Shown: in pieces, positions 1 through 7,642 of the stretch
Layout: each line of letters opens with the position of its first letter
How positions within the stretch are numbered: position 1 is the first letter of the stretch
Assembly: GCF_029502005.1 (NCBI RefSeq)
Contig: NZ_JAMQOT010000010.1
Location: 1-64,000 of the forward strand
DNA: 64,000 nt
Direction of reading: 5' to 3'
Source: Natrinema salsiterrestre
Lineage (GTDB): Archaea > Halobacteriota > Halobacteria > Halobacteriales > Natrialbaceae
Translations under genes and position numbers: made by a program
Notes under the pieces: model-generated
Database searches by the model: none
What the model saw: the letters and a program-made list of their open reading frames with translations, nothing else
What the model was told of the DNA's origin: nothing

Positions 1-2
1 CA

Positions 3-119
3 TGGGTCGGCAGTCGGGCGAGCGTCAGAGGATGGATTGAACAGTTCGTACACTACTATAACACACAGCGACCGCACCAGTCACTCAACGGACAGACGCC
101 AGCGGAGGTGCTAAACTAG
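3..119 (+). mobile_element. 3' end of an integrase-core (DDE) transposase
   Basis: The window opens inside a reading frame that ends at 119. Its last residues include YYNTQRPHQSLNG and TPAEVLN, the usual C-terminus of rve-fold transposases (IS3/IS481-like), in which the helix with RPHQSL follows the catalytic Glu. The 5' part lies outside the window, so the IS family cannot be named. The stop is almost directly followed by a cyclase gene that has lost its N-terminus, so this copy, or a rearrangement at it, probably removed the start of that gene. The IS terminal repeat should lie between about 120 and 165, but only one end is available and I cannot define it. Confidence 0.75.
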
Positions 120-120
120 A

Positions 121-816
121 CAGTGCCATCGAGAGCGTTATCTTCGACACCACAGTTCAGCGGACTACGGGTATGACAATTTTGCCGAAGACGTCTGGGA
201 ATGGCTTACCAAGAAATTCGACAGTAGGAATATTAGCTGGACAGGAAAAGCAATCGAGATAAGCAAAGAGAGCGGTCGGCTCAACGTGGATGTAGATCTT
301 GTTCCCTGCGTCGAACATCGGCATTATACCAGCTATCCCGCCTACAAGGACGGAACATATGACTCGGGGATGGCTTTTCAACCCCGGTTCTCCTCGGAGA
401 CGATCGTCAACTATCCTGGCCTGCACTATGAGAATGGCTGTGATATGCATTCGAACTATAAGGAAACTGTGCGAATATTCAAAAACGCACGTGACTACTA
501 CAACGAAAACTTCGATACCGTCTGGACGATCGGCGCGCACTCCTACGGCATCGAGTGCCTGATATACAACGTTCCCGAGGCTATCCTCAAACGCTCAAAC
601 CGTGCAGACCGATTTGATGAGACGCTGCAATTCCTTGAAGACGCCGAGGAAAGCGACGATCTTGAGGGGTTCGATCAGGTTTCCGAGATGGAGGAACTGT
701 TCGGATCCAGTAACACGCAGTGGGAAGTAAGCGAGGCAGAGTACATGATCTCCCGTCTTAGAGGGATGTGGGACGACTGGTACGACAAACAAAAAAATGC
801 ACAGCTATTCAACTGA
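121..816 (+). pseudogene. CBASS cyclase (CD-NTase), 5'-truncated
   Basis: CD-NTases make cyclic di- or trinucleotide alarms on phage infection that switch on a cell-killing effector. The frame is open from 115 with a stop at 112-114 and no plausible start. It carries the third catalytic acidic patch of SMODS nucleotidyltransferases (VDVDLVPC, about 283-306), followed by family-typical stretches such as IVNYPGLHYENG and the YKETVRIFKNARDYY helix. The N-terminal third, which should hold the GS...DxD metal-binding motif, is missing and replaced by transposase sequence. The last 20 nt overlap the next gene, a Cap15-type effector, which is typical two-gene CBASS spacing. Without the DxD aspartates it cannot make a signal. 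A GTG at 286 could start a fragment but not an enzyme. The family call rests on recognition by eye. Confidence 0.78.
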
Positions 817-1420
817 TAAGCGTCGGTGGAAGACGTACTTATCTCTCGGAGCGATAGCACTTAGCATCTCTCTCGGAAGCGGTTTTATCGCCCAAATTCT
901 CCAAGTTCGATTTGGATTTGCGCTTGGTTCACTCTCGTTTGGTCTATCCTCATACGTTGTTTACTATCTCTTCACCAATAGAATATGGAATTGGGACCTA
1001 TCTCGCAAAATTGGCATTACGAAGGTTCCAGATTTCAGTGGCAAATGGGAAGGTCACCTCTATACATCATACGATGATGCAGAGCCAAGTGAAACTGCAG
1101 AAATAGAACATGAGGGTCTAACTCCGATGGAGGCTACAATTGAAATCGAACAGACTTGGGATGAGATTCTGATCTTTTTAAATGGTCCTGATTCGACGTC
1201 CGAAAGCATCGGTGCAACAATACTAGTCGGAGGGCATTGGCCATCACTGACGTACAATTATGAGAACACTGGAGACGCTCATCATGACGAGAAAAACCAT
1301 CATTACGGGACAACCATGTTAGACTATAACCCAGAAGAGGATACTTTCTCTGGGACATACTATACTGGACCAAATCGGGAAAATACGGGCCGATTTGAGC
1401 TAAAGCGCGTTGAAGACTGA
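797..1420 (+). CDS. Cap15-type CBASS effector (2TM + beta-barrel)
   Basis: The 207-residue protein has two N-terminal membrane helices (about residues 14-36 and 38-60) and then a beta-rich domain with DFSGKWEGHLYTSY, an IEQTWDEILIFL strand and the LTYNYENT/HYGTTML/FSGTYYTG strands. This is the layout of Cap15 (SMODS-associated 2TM, beta-strand-rich effector), which binds the cyclic nucleotide with its barrel and then disrupts the inner membrane. It starts 20 nt inside the upstream cyclase gene, so the pair was cotranscribed. The frame is complete with no stops, although its cyclase is broken. It may be an orphan, or may respond to a cyclase elsewhere in the cell. Function is inferred from family and neighbour. 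Confidence 0.8.
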   Translation: MHSYSTDKRRWKTYLSLGAIALSISLGSGFIAQILQVRFGFALGSLSFGLSSYVVYYLFTNRIWNWDLSRKIGITKVPDFSGKWEGHLYTSYDDAEPSETAEIEHEGLTPMEATIEIEQTWDEILIFLNGPDSTSESIGATILVGGHWPSLTYNYENTGDAHHDEKNHHYGTTMLDYNPEEDTFSGTYYTGPNRENTGRFELKRVED

Positions 1421-1433
1421 TTTGGTCTGTATC

Positions 1434-1463
1434 TTATATAGGAAGCCGCAGCCAACGCCGGCG
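1434..1463 (+). promoter_or_regulatory. Leaderless promoter and conserved 5' segment
   Basis: TTATATA at 1434-1440 sits 24-30 nt before the ATG at 1464, the spacing of a haloarchaeal TATA box driving a leaderless transcript. The bases between, GAAGCCGCAGCCAACG then GGCG, are almost identical to those before the related gene at 7643 and recur before the relative at 34327. Here the conserved block begins right after the effector gene, and the longer upstream repeat seen at 7370 is absent, which points to a recombination junction near 1425-1435. Confidence 0.65.
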
Positions 1464-1643
1464 ATGTACGATCGCACCCCACAAGAGGATCTCCTCATCG
1501 TTGAAGCGCTCGTCGAATGCCACGACGATCGGAAGGACGTCCAACCCGAACGGGCGAGCAGAGCGTGGGTGATCGCGAAAGAGATCGCCGCGAGTCACGG
1601 ACTCGAGATCGAGGATGCGATGCGCCAGCGGACGTCGGTGTAG
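1464..1643 (+). CDS. Small protein, four-member local family
   Basis: A 59-residue protein of unknown function. The ATG at 1464 was chosen over 1410 because the TATA box and conserved leader point to it. It aligns with the proteins from 7643 and 39763 and the remnant at 34327: a short N-terminus with D/E residues, then DLL and V/A-ALxE, then a W plus hydrophobic residues and a final acidic segment with EDA or EAVDA. The pattern suggests two or three helices, with no Cys and no membrane segment. All four share flanking leader DNA, so the unit has spread as a gene-plus-promoter cassette. Function is not recognised. Confidence 0.7.
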   Translation: MYDRTPQEDLLIVEALVECHDDRKDVQPERASRAWVIAKEIAASHGLEIEDAMRQRTSV

Positions 1644-1658
1644 TATCCTGTCGATTAG

Positions 1659-1862
1659 GGGTATCGATATTCCAACTCATCAGTCGCGTTCGGAGTCGGG
1701 CTCACGTTCCTCGAGGACGTCGACGCCGCGGTGGATGACTACTACGACGAGCACGCGGTCACGGAGGGGATGCTCAGATGGGAACAGAAACGAAACCGTA
1801 GCAAGCAGGACAGTAGCCGCCAGTCTGGTCTCGAGCAATTCGCCGGAGGTGGCCAGCTGTGA
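1659..1862 (+). pseudogene. C-terminal remnant of an unknown gene
   Basis: This frame is open from a stop at 1656 to a TGA at 1860-1862 but has no sensible start. Its residues (FLEDVDAAVDDYYDEHA, then a basic stretch, then GLEQFAGGGQL) have the acidic bias of real haloarchaeal protein and end in GTGA overlap with the next gene's start. That overlap is a normal operon junction, so this is probably the tail of a former upstream partner whose 5' end was lost when the 1464 cassette arrived. Family not recognised. Confidence 0.5.
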
Positions 1863-2332
1863 CGGATGACCCGATCGCGACGCCAACCGACACGAAGACG
1901 CGGATTATGAAGACCGGCGACGCGGGCTTCGTCGTTGCGTGTGCCTGCGGCGCGGACACGCTCGAGGACGCCGACGAGAGGCCCCACGAGACGCCCGACC
2001 AGTTCGTCAACATCGATGCGAACGCGCCGAGCTCGACCGAGTGGCTTCGACTTGAGGAAGCCGCCGAGGGATGGTACGCGGCCGATCCGTGGACGCCGCC
2101 AGAGAGCTACATTGGAACACGCGCCCAGCGTCGGCAGCGCGTTCGCGAGCGAGTGCGTGAGATCGCCGACGAGGTCGCGTGCCCGACCTGCGGCGCGAAC
2201 GCCGGTCGGAAGTGCCAGCGCCCATCGGGTCACCGCGTTCGGAGCGCCCATGCTGACCGCGTCGACGCCGCTCGCGAGGCCGGTATCCTCGAGAGCGAGG
2301 GCGACGGCGAGTCCGAGGAGGAGAGTGAATAG
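1859..2332 (+). CDS. Zinc-ribbon plasmid protein
   Basis: A 157-residue acidic protein with two Cys-rich spots: ACACGAD near residue 28, and CPTCGANAGRKC followed by SGHRVRSAHADR near residues 107-130. The second matches a small metal-binding module (CxxC...C...H) common in plasmid and virus proteins of actinobacteria and haloarchaea. The GTG start at 1859 overlaps the preceding stop (GTGA). An alternative ATG at 1907 would lose about 16 residues. The tail is almost purely Glu/Asp/Ser. It probably binds nucleic acid, but no function is known. Confidence 0.7.
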   Translation: MTDDPIATPTDTKTRIMKTGDAGFVVACACGADTLEDADERPHETPDQFVNIDANAPSSTEWLRLEEAAEGWYAADPWTPPESYIGTRAQRRQRVRERVREIADEVACPTCGANAGRKCQRPSGHRVRSAHADRVDAAREAGILESEGDGESEEESE

Positions 2333-2383
2333 GCAGGACTCGAGGCGTTCACAGGGACAGCGTGAAATCAGTCGGTTCGGGGA

Positions 2384-2704
2384 TTAAAAACCGAGTTGCC
2401 CTGCCGCCCACTCCTCGACTGCCTTCCCCTGCATTCTTTCCCCGGTGGGGAACCGAGTATACTTGTCGACGTATTCATCTATTTCGTTTTGTGAAGCCAG
2501 TTTGAGTAACTCGTCTACTGAGTCAGCGTCCCATGGACTGTCCCTTAGAAACTCCTCAAGCGAGGAAAAGCTCGTGTGCTTCCGCATGAACTGCTCGTTG
2601 TAGAGTTCGTCCCACGGAACCTCATTCTCGCCGTCGAGTTCTTCGGCGTTTTCGGCTAGCTTTTCGAGGTCGTCGGCGACGTCATCAAAACCGTCCGTCG
2701 TCAT
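2384..2704 (-). CDS. Conserved acidic protein, function unknown
   Basis: A 106-residue, strongly acidic, probably all-helical protein. A stretch like EVPWDELYNEQFMRKHT and a later AVEEWAAGQLGF resemble a short family found across archaeal and phage genomes in which EVPFDELF...FM..HT is the core. No membrane segment or Cys is present. It stands alone on the minus strand with the integrase region divergent on its 5' side. The ATG at 2704 is the only good start. Confidence 0.65.
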   Translation of the reverse strand: MTTDGFDDVADDLEKLAENAEELDGENEVPWDELYNEQFMRKHTSFSSLEEFLRDSPWDADSVDELLKLASQNEIDEYVDKYTRFPTGERMQGKAVEEWAAGQLGF

Positions 2705-3033
2705 TACATCCTGTCGTTGGGTTGTGAACAGGTAAAGACTGCCGCCACCGGAGTGAAAGTGAATTGTGCTTGCTTCTGCCGGGGACCGGGGCGAGAGTGC
2801 TTCAAACCACGTCAGACGATACTTTCAACGCACGAACTGACTAGAGCTGGGGCGGAAGTATTCTGTATAGCACTATACTGTTTACGATACTTTCACAACA
2901 CCATTTATACCCCGATATCGATACTCTCAAAGCCTGTAACCACAAACGAATCAACATCAACAGGACACAGTACATTAGACCAATAATGTACGGTGCTATT
3001 TTGTAGGTCCGCGCCCTTGGGTAAGCCGAGTCG
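2705..3033. other. Intergenic region before the integrase
   Basis: There is no convincing gene here. The segment at 2833-2880 (GAACTGA, GGGCGGAAGTATTC, then AGCACTATACTG) resembles blocks at 9976-10000 and 11638-11700 and may be an old mobile-element remnant. TTTATACC near 2905 is a possible TATA box, but it lies about 125 nt from the integrase start. Just before ATG 3034 is a GC-rich block CGCGCCCTTGGG, weakly similar to the hairpin leaders described elsewhere in this window. Confidence 0.4.
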
Positions 3034-4185
3034 ATGGAAACAACAGATTCCGGGCCTTCACCCACGGGAAAACTCCTCGAGAACGCCCTTGACGAGTGCA
3101 TCCGATCGTTCGACGGCAACTACGACGGCGATCCCTCAGAGATCGACGGCAACTATCCGCGAAATCTCCACCGAGTCACGTCAAAGTGGATCACATGGTG
3201 TGGGAAGCGAGAGACGCACACGCTCGAGGACGTCTCGGTGCGAACGATGCAACGCTACGCCTCGCACTTAGAACAGCGGGTCCGTGCGAAACAGGCCGAT
3301 TCCAGTAAGGGAATCAGCGCCTCGAGTGCGTGGACATACTACAACTACATCTCTGCGTTCCTCTCGTGGGCTGTTCGGTGGGAGTATCTGGCCGAGAATC
3401 CGGCTGAAAAGGAGCGCGCGAAAAAGGAAATGCCCTCGCGATCGACGAGCAACAGCGGCGATCAACAGTTTTGGCAGCCAGAACAACGCCGTGCGATCAT
3501 GGACTACGTCGACGAACAGGCACGTGAGGCGATCGACGCCGACGGGATGGACGCGTTCGAGCAAGTCCGCAACCGGGCGTTGTTGGCTGTCCTCGCCTAT
3601 ACGGGCGTTCGTGGTGCGGAACTACTGGCCGACTCCCGTGACTCCCGACGCAACGGCATCCGATGGGGTGACGTCGATCTCGAGGACGGCTATCTCGACG
3701 TGCTGGGGAAAAGCCAGGACGAGGAGGAAACGGCGCTTCCCGAACAGGCAGTCGAACCACTCCGGCGGCTCGAGACGCTGTTGATGCCCCCGAATGAGGA
3801 CTGGCCGGTCTTTCCCTCCCGGCATCCACCGTCGCTGTACGATGCAATCGACAACTCGGAACATGACCGTCCCGACGGAAACCCGTGGGAGTTCGTTCTT
3901 GAAAGAGACATCAAACCGCCGTCGATGAGCAAGTCCGGCGCTCGGACGCTCATGAAGCGACTCTCGAAGGAAGCTGATGTCCCACTCGAGGACTCGCCAA
4001 AAGACTATCTCACGCTACACGGAGCCCGCCGCGGCGTGGGCGAAAAGCTCTATCGTGAGCATGGGGCCGCGGCGTCACAACGAACGTTGCGACACGCCGA
4101 CCCACAGACGACGAGTGAAATGTACTCGCACATCGAAGCGAGCGAGCTGGCCGAAGACAATACGGAGGTGTTTGAGAACGAATGA
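3034..4185 (+). CDS. Tyrosine recombinase / phage-type integrase
   Basis: A 383-residue integrase that cuts and rejoins DNA at attachment sites or resolves plasmid dimers. The N-terminal SAM-like core-binding domain covers about residues 10-130. The catalytic domain carries R193 (TGVRGAEL), H329 and R332 (LHGARRG), H354 (RHADPQTT) and the nucleophile Y364 (MYSHIEA), so all expected residues are present. Its last bases overlap the next gene's start (ATGA). No tRNA gene or direct repeat marking an attachment site is visible in this window, so it may act on a site outside it or as a plasmid resolvase. Confidence 0.92.
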   Translation: METTDSGPSPTGKLLENALDECIRSFDGNYDGDPSEIDGNYPRNLHRVTSKWITWCGKRETHTLEDVSVRTMQRYASHLEQRVRAKQADSSKGISASSAWTYYNYISAFLSWAVRWEYLAENPAEKERAKKEMPSRSTSNSGDQQFWQPEQRRAIMDYVDEQAREAIDADGMDAFEQVRNRALLAVLAYTGVRGAELLADSRDSRRNGIRWGDVDLEDGYLDVLGKSQDEEETALPEQAVEPLRRLETLLMPPNEDWPVFPSRHPPSLYDAIDNSEHDRPDGNPWEFVLERDIKPPSMSKSGARTLMKRLSKEADVPLEDSPKDYLTLHGARRGVGEKLYREHGAAASQRTLRHADPQTTSEMYSHIEASELAEDNTEVFENE

Positions 4186-4976
4186 CGGTTTTCAGACGCG
4201 AAGAGGAAGACATGCACCCCACGTTCGAAGAGGTGATGGGTAGTCAGTTAGATGAGCGGTATGCGTCGTACCTATTCCACGAGGTCTCCGTAGGTACTCG
4301 CGGTTCGCGTGCGGATTTCGCCGCCGCTCACGTCGATCCAGACCGCGCATGGAAACGTCTCGTACGGTACGGAAACACGGAGGGTGTTCCTGACGAGTAT
4401 CGCGCTGCCTATAGCTGGGCTAAAAGTGGGTCACCAATCACGAAAGATGAGTTAGTGAGCCGACTTGCCCGCCGAGATAATCCAGAAGAGGCTGTCGACT
4501 GGCTAATAGAGCAAAACTATCTTTTAGAGGACTCTGACGGCTGGCTTCATTTCCACCTCCCGAATAACATCCTCGAGACTGTGGAAACGTTCGAGCTGAA
4601 AATCAGCGACTGGAAGTCGGGGATCATGCAGGCAAAGAAGTACCGAGCGTCTCTTGGGGACTTCTCTCATGTTGTCATGGACGCTAAATGTGTTCACCGG
4701 GCCGAAGACAATTTGGACGAGTTCAAATCAGATAATATCGGGCTTCTCGCACTCTCCCGGGACAGTCTCGAAGTGATCTATGATCCACGACACCAGCCGA
4801 ATCAGTACCACAACGAGGGTGCAAGAAACGACCTCTCTGAGAGAGCGTTCAAGAAATTCACGGACGAACATCAAGAAGACCCTAGCGAACGGTGGTCTGA
4901 CCGAGATATCGAGGACTGGGAAAACCCGCTTGAGGCTATGCAGGTTGCGAGCCGGATAGATCGGCTTCGCAGGTGA
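4182..4976 (+). CDS. PD-(D/E)XK nuclease-like protein, coupled to integrase
   Basis: A 264-residue protein whose start overlaps the integrase stop. Residues 1-120 look like a winged-helix-type DNA-binding region (ITKDELVSRLARRDNPEEAVDWLIEQNYL). Residues 133-190 hold FELKISDWKSGIMQAKKY with E138, K140 and Q150, then a hydrophobic strand FSHVVMDAKC. This is the ExK plus QA-x-x-Y arrangement of the restriction-endonuclease fold. The preceding catalytic Asp would be at about 120-130, perhaps the D of the SDGW segment, but I cannot assign it. The tight coupling suggests a joint role in element mobility or protection. M11 at 4212 is an alternative start. Confidence 0.6.
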   Translation: MTVFRREEEDMHPTFEEVMGSQLDERYASYLFHEVSVGTRGSRADFAAAHVDPDRAWKRLVRYGNTEGVPDEYRAAYSWAKSGSPITKDELVSRLARRDNPEEAVDWLIEQNYLLEDSDGWLHFHLPNNILETVETFELKISDWKSGIMQAKKYRASLGDFSHVVMDAKCVHRAEDNLDEFKSDNIGLLALSRDSLEVIYDPRHQPNQYHNEGARNDLSERAFKKFTDEHQEDPSERWSDRDIEDWENPLEAMQVASRIDRLRR

Positions 4977-5024
4977 CCGCCTGTCCCCGATACCTTCAAC
5001 TATCAAACAGCCGAACTTCAGTAC

Positions 5025-5447
5025 ATGAACCTACGCCACACACTCGCCGACCTCCGCTGGTGGTATCGCACGACGTTCAAACAGTGGTACGAGGGGCCAG
5101 CGTACGCTGAGTGCCCCGACTGCGACGGGCAAGTGTATCACTATCAGGGCGGCTGTTCGCGTTCGGTGATCGAACACCAGTACCGCGACTGTTCGTGGTC
5201 GGACTTCGGAACGGCCGATTTCGAGTTTTACCAAGAACAGGCAACGAAACCGGCGGCGTGGGACGTACTGAAAACCTACATGCGGATCTTCGACGACGAG
5301 TGTCCCGGTGGCAATCTCGACGACAAGAAGGCGTGGCTCGAGAACGGTGGCGTCGATATCGTGTTCGACCGGCTGGCCGAAGAATATGATCCCGACGACT
5401 TCAGGCGGGCGCTCAATGACTTAGAGCGGGTGGATGTCGATGGATAA
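5025..5447 (+). CDS. Zinc-ribbon-like hypothetical protein
   Basis: A 140-residue protein with YAECPDCDGQVYHYQGGC near residues 28-45, probably half of a zinc ribbon with further Cys at the CSRS and DCSW segments. The C-terminal half is acidic and helical. The gene begins 48 nt after the nuclease-like gene and overlaps the following membrane-protein gene by 14 nt, so the four genes from 3034 to 5634 probably form one transcript. No known function. Confidence 0.6.
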   Translation: MNLRHTLADLRWWYRTTFKQWYEGPAYAECPDCDGQVYHYQGGCSRSVIEHQYRDCSWSDFGTADFEFYQEQATKPAAWDVLKTYMRIFDDECPGGNLDDKKAWLENGGVDIVFDRLAEEYDPDDFRRALNDLERVDVDG

Positions 5448-5634
5448 AGACAAACCCACCGTCGACGCCTACGACGCCGAGACGGGCGCACACGTAGCTG
5501 AGGGAACCGTCGTGGAACCGGACCTCTCGCGCTGGCAGCGTGGGTATCGACGTCTCAAAACCGGACTCCTCCGTCGTCCTGAAATCTGGCTCATGCTCAC
5601 GGCCGGCGTGTTGCTCGTGGCAGAACTCTCCTAG
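5434..5634 (+). CDS. Small single-pass membrane protein
   Basis: A 66-residue protein with an acidic N-terminal half, a basic patch (RRLKTGLLRRPE) and one C-terminal membrane helix (about residues 50-65). This is a tail-anchored layout with the acidic part probably in the cytoplasm. It overlaps the preceding gene. ATG 5434 and ATG 5440 are both possible. Function unknown; it may be the membrane partner of the protein encoded just upstream. Confidence 0.55.
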   Translation: MSMDKDKPTVDAYDAETGAHVAEGTVVEPDLSRWQRGYRRLKTGLLRRPEIWLMLTAGVLLVAELS

Positions 5635-5727
5635 CCGGTCTCTCGAATACGGTTTAGGACAGCGAGTAGTACAGTCTGTCACGCTTCTGAAAGAACTAAG
5701 CTGTTTGTGCTGGTAGAGGCCCGCGCC

Positions 5728-5862
5728 GTGCCAACCGATGCATGCTCTGTCTGTGGTACAACCGAAAACCTCGAATGGGCGAACGAACCGACTGTCTACG
5801 ATACCGTTTGTGTCTGTAGGGACTGTCGAAACGATATTCCGTCGTTGATTCCGATTCGCTAG
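5728..5862 (+). CDS. 44-residue zinc-finger micro-protein
   Basis: This is a short frame starting at GTG 5728. Its product has CSVCG near the N-terminus and CVCRDC near residue 31, giving a CxxC...CxxC pair that would hold one zinc ion. Such micro-proteins are numerous in haloarchaea and some affect stress or swarming. The start follows the GC-rich segment GCCCGCGCC. No partner gene is obvious: it lies between the membrane-protein gene and a remnant on the other strand. Confidence 0.5.
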   Translation: MPTDACSVCGTTENLEWANEPTVYDTVCVCRDCRNDIPSLIPIR

Positions 5863-5864
5863 CG

Positions 5865-6054
5865 CTACTCCCGAACCCTACTCAAAACAGCCCCGACCCG
5901 TTCCTCTCCGATATCGGTCACCGACTCCAACCGCTCCCTGCTACTATCTCGAACGTCGTCCAAATCGTCGTACTCGCGGGCGATCGCCTTCGAGGTCGCC
6001 GGCCCAACTGCTGTCCAGAAGAATGCGATCTGAACATCTACTTTGTCTCCGTGT
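5865..6054 (-). pseudogene. Helix-hairpin-helix domain remnant A
   Basis: Read on the minus strand, this stretch encodes a C-terminal fragment with AVGPATSKAIAREYDDL and SVTDIGEERVGAVL, which is two helix-hairpin-helix motifs (the G-x-A and IGEER turns that grip DNA backbone). There is no start codon; the frame runs into a stop near 6055. A second copy with the same design lies at 6329-6490. Both look like 3' ends of a duplicated gene whose 5' parts were replaced, here by the zinc-ribbon gene at 6072 on the other strand. Confidence 0.55.
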
Positions 6055-6071
6055 AGGGCGTGCTATACCTT

Positions 6072-6320
6072 ATGCCTCAACAGACGCGGGGAGCGAAAAT
6101 AATCCGTAGCCGAGCGAGGGCTGTGGAAGCCGAACAGCTACGCGATCAACTGATAGAGGTGGAGACTGACCAGCGCCGAACGCTCAATACACTCCGTGGA
6201 ATCCTCCATGAGTCGAAGATGGAACTTGGTAGTTTGTGCCCTCGATGTGGTGGCTCATACATGCTCATCAAAAATGGGTTGATGACCTGTCCAGCATGTT
6301 CGAATCGAGTCTCGGTCTAA
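6072..6320 (+). CDS. Small C-terminal zinc-ribbon protein
   Basis: An 82-residue protein with a helical, charged N-terminal part (probably coiled coil, residues 15-50) and a C-terminal ribbon CPRCGG...CPACSN that would hold one zinc. The start is ATG 6072, just after a TATA-like CTATACC. The GTG at 6060 is less likely. It lies between two helix-hairpin-helix remnants of opposite strand, so it was probably inserted there. Function unknown. Confidence 0.6.
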   Translation: MPQQTRGAKIIRSRARAVEAEQLRDQLIEVETDQRRTLNTLRGILHESKMELGSLCPRCGGSYMLIKNGLMTCPACSNRVSV

Positions 6321-6328
6321 TTCTGATT

Positions 6329-6490
6329 TCAAATCAGTTCAAGAACCGTTTCTTCCGTCTCTTCGCCAACCCCATAGACACTTTCCAACCGCTCCCTGTC
6401 ACCCCTCCGCAACCCCTCGAGCGTCTCGTACTCGCGGACGGTCGCCTTCGAGGTCGCCAGGCCGACGCGGTTCGTATTGATCCGATTTCC
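6329..6490 (-). pseudogene. Helix-hairpin-helix domain remnant B
   Basis: The minus-strand frame gives NRVGLATSKATVREYETL and SVYGVGEETEETVLELI before a TGA at 6329-6331. This matches remnant A at 5865 residue by residue in the VG-ATSKA and GEE turns. The frame has no start of its own and abuts the 3' end of the HalOD1 gene at 6492. It is probably the tail of a lost DNA-binding protein gene. Confidence 0.55.
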
Positions 6491-6491
6491 G

Positions 6492-6743
6492 TCACTGAGC
6501 TGGTGCCTGCTCGTCCTCGAGTGAGATGTCTGTCTCGCCGTCGTACTCCACGAGAACAGTATATCCGTGATATGAAAATTCTACTTGCTTCGGTTCGGTC
6601 TCTCCATCCCCGTCCAACTCAAAGAGGGCATCAAGAGCATCAGCATTGATTGTGTTGTGCAGTGGTGGGAGATTTACTGGATCTGTTCCGTCTCTTTTTG
6701 CAACATCTAAAATTACTCTGGTGGATATTTTGTCTTTTTCCAT
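6492..6743 (-). CDS. HalOD1 output-domain protein
   Basis: An 83-residue stand-alone HalOD1 domain, a haloarchaeal module thought to be an output of two-component or sensory pathways. The hallmark LPPLHNTINADALDALF is at about residues 25-41, and the strand pair VEFSYHGYTVLVEYDG follows. It is one of three copies in the window (others at 39106 and 46492), near response-regulator and kinase genes. The gene is single, with its 5' end facing the divergent gene at 6869. No DNA-binding motif is visible. Confidence 0.82.
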   Translation of the reverse strand: MEKDKISTRVILDVAKRDGTDPVNLPPLHNTINADALDALFELDGDGETEPKQVEFSYHGYTVLVEYDGETDISLEDEQAPAQ

Positions 6744-6868
6744 CGTTCCCTTCCTGCGTTAGCCAGACTCTACCCACCTGTATTAATGACTGGCGGTCTG
6801 GTGGACTTAATTGGGAATGGTAGTAATTTGCCACAACAAGGATATGCAGTCGTGTGCTATATTTTACC

Positions 6869-7192
6869 ATGATCTCTGTAGATACCGTGCTCGACCTGTT
6901 GCATGACCAAGAACGGCGATATGTCTTCTACTATCTGGATGAGCAAACAGCCCCCGTTCCCATCGGTGAGGTAGCTGAGGCAGTTGCAGATATGGCCGCA
7001 CCCACGGATGGAGCAGGCATCAGCGGGACAAGCGAACAGATCGAAGTGTCGATACATCATAAACATCTCCCGAAAATGGAACCGTTAGGGTTCGTCTCTC
7101 ACCACGTTGAGACGAACGAGATTGAGATAGACGATCCACCAACAACGTTCGATACGCTCCTCATCACTACGAAGGTCCTGGAAATGGAGTAG
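6869..7192 (+). CDS. DUF7344-type winged-helix regulator
   Basis: A 107-residue protein of the haloarchaeal DUF7344 kind. The VLDLLHDQERRYVFYYL helix is followed by VPIGEVAEAVADM (recognition-helix region) and VSIHHKHLPKMEPLGFV, the conserved HLPKLxxxGxV wing segment. It is probably a transcription regulator working with the HalOD1/kinase network. The ATG at 6869 was chosen because it follows the TATA-like CTATATTTT at 6857-6865, though that spacing is short; GTG 6854 is possible. A relative lies at 36534. Confidence 0.72.
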   Translation: MISVDTVLDLLHDQERRYVFYYLDEQTAPVPIGEVAEAVADMAAPTDGAGISGTSEQIEVSIHHKHLPKMEPLGFVSHHVETNEIEIDDPPTTFDTLLITTKVLEME

Positions 7193-7369
7193 AATATCCG
7201 GGAAGATGAGGGGTTGGGGAGATGACCTCATGGATATGAATTACCGACCCGGACATCAATCACTGCGCCCGCATACAATTTGAAGGTTTACTCTATTTCA
7301 ATTTGTGAGTTGTCCCAGATCGCTCTGTTCAAAAAGAAACTAAACGCTGTTTCTACCGGTATCAAACAG

Positions 7370-7642
7370 CTGAGAACGGCCAATAGGTTGATGTCAGTTG
7401 TATCCCAACGATCAGATGGCGAGGGGGAAAGATTAGTCAACACCCATTGACTGTTCGACACGAGACATCCAGACCTCGCCGCACTGAGATCGCTCCGATA
7501 TGAAGCCATTGGCCATATTGTCACCCGGTCTCAGACCCACCATGGTTGACACACCACCGAAGGGATATTAACGCCGACATCCCCCTGTCGGCGATTTCTG
7601 GACCGCGAAGGTTTATATACGAAGCCGCAGCCAACGTTGGCG
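7370..7642 (+). repeat. Long leader repeat with hairpin and TATA box (copy at 7 kb)
   Basis: About 270 bp recur, inverted, at 34328-34610 and, more diverged, at 39590-39762, each time upstream of a member of the small-protein family. Shared blocks are CGGCCAATAGGTTGAT, AACACCCATTGACTGTTCGACAC, CCATATTGTCACCCGGT and a hairpin CGCCGACA-(6 nt)-TGTCGGCG at 7571-7592. TTTATATA at 7612-7619 is the TATA box, 24 nt before ATG 7643. The hairpin sits upstream of the TATA box, so it acts at DNA level (operator) unless transcription begins further upstream. Confidence 0.7.

Noticed and set aside
157-540. Open frame antisense to the cyclase remnant
   Set aside because: It mirrors the cyclase frame, has Val/Ile/Cys-rich composition and no promoter; the plus strand has recognisable family motifs.
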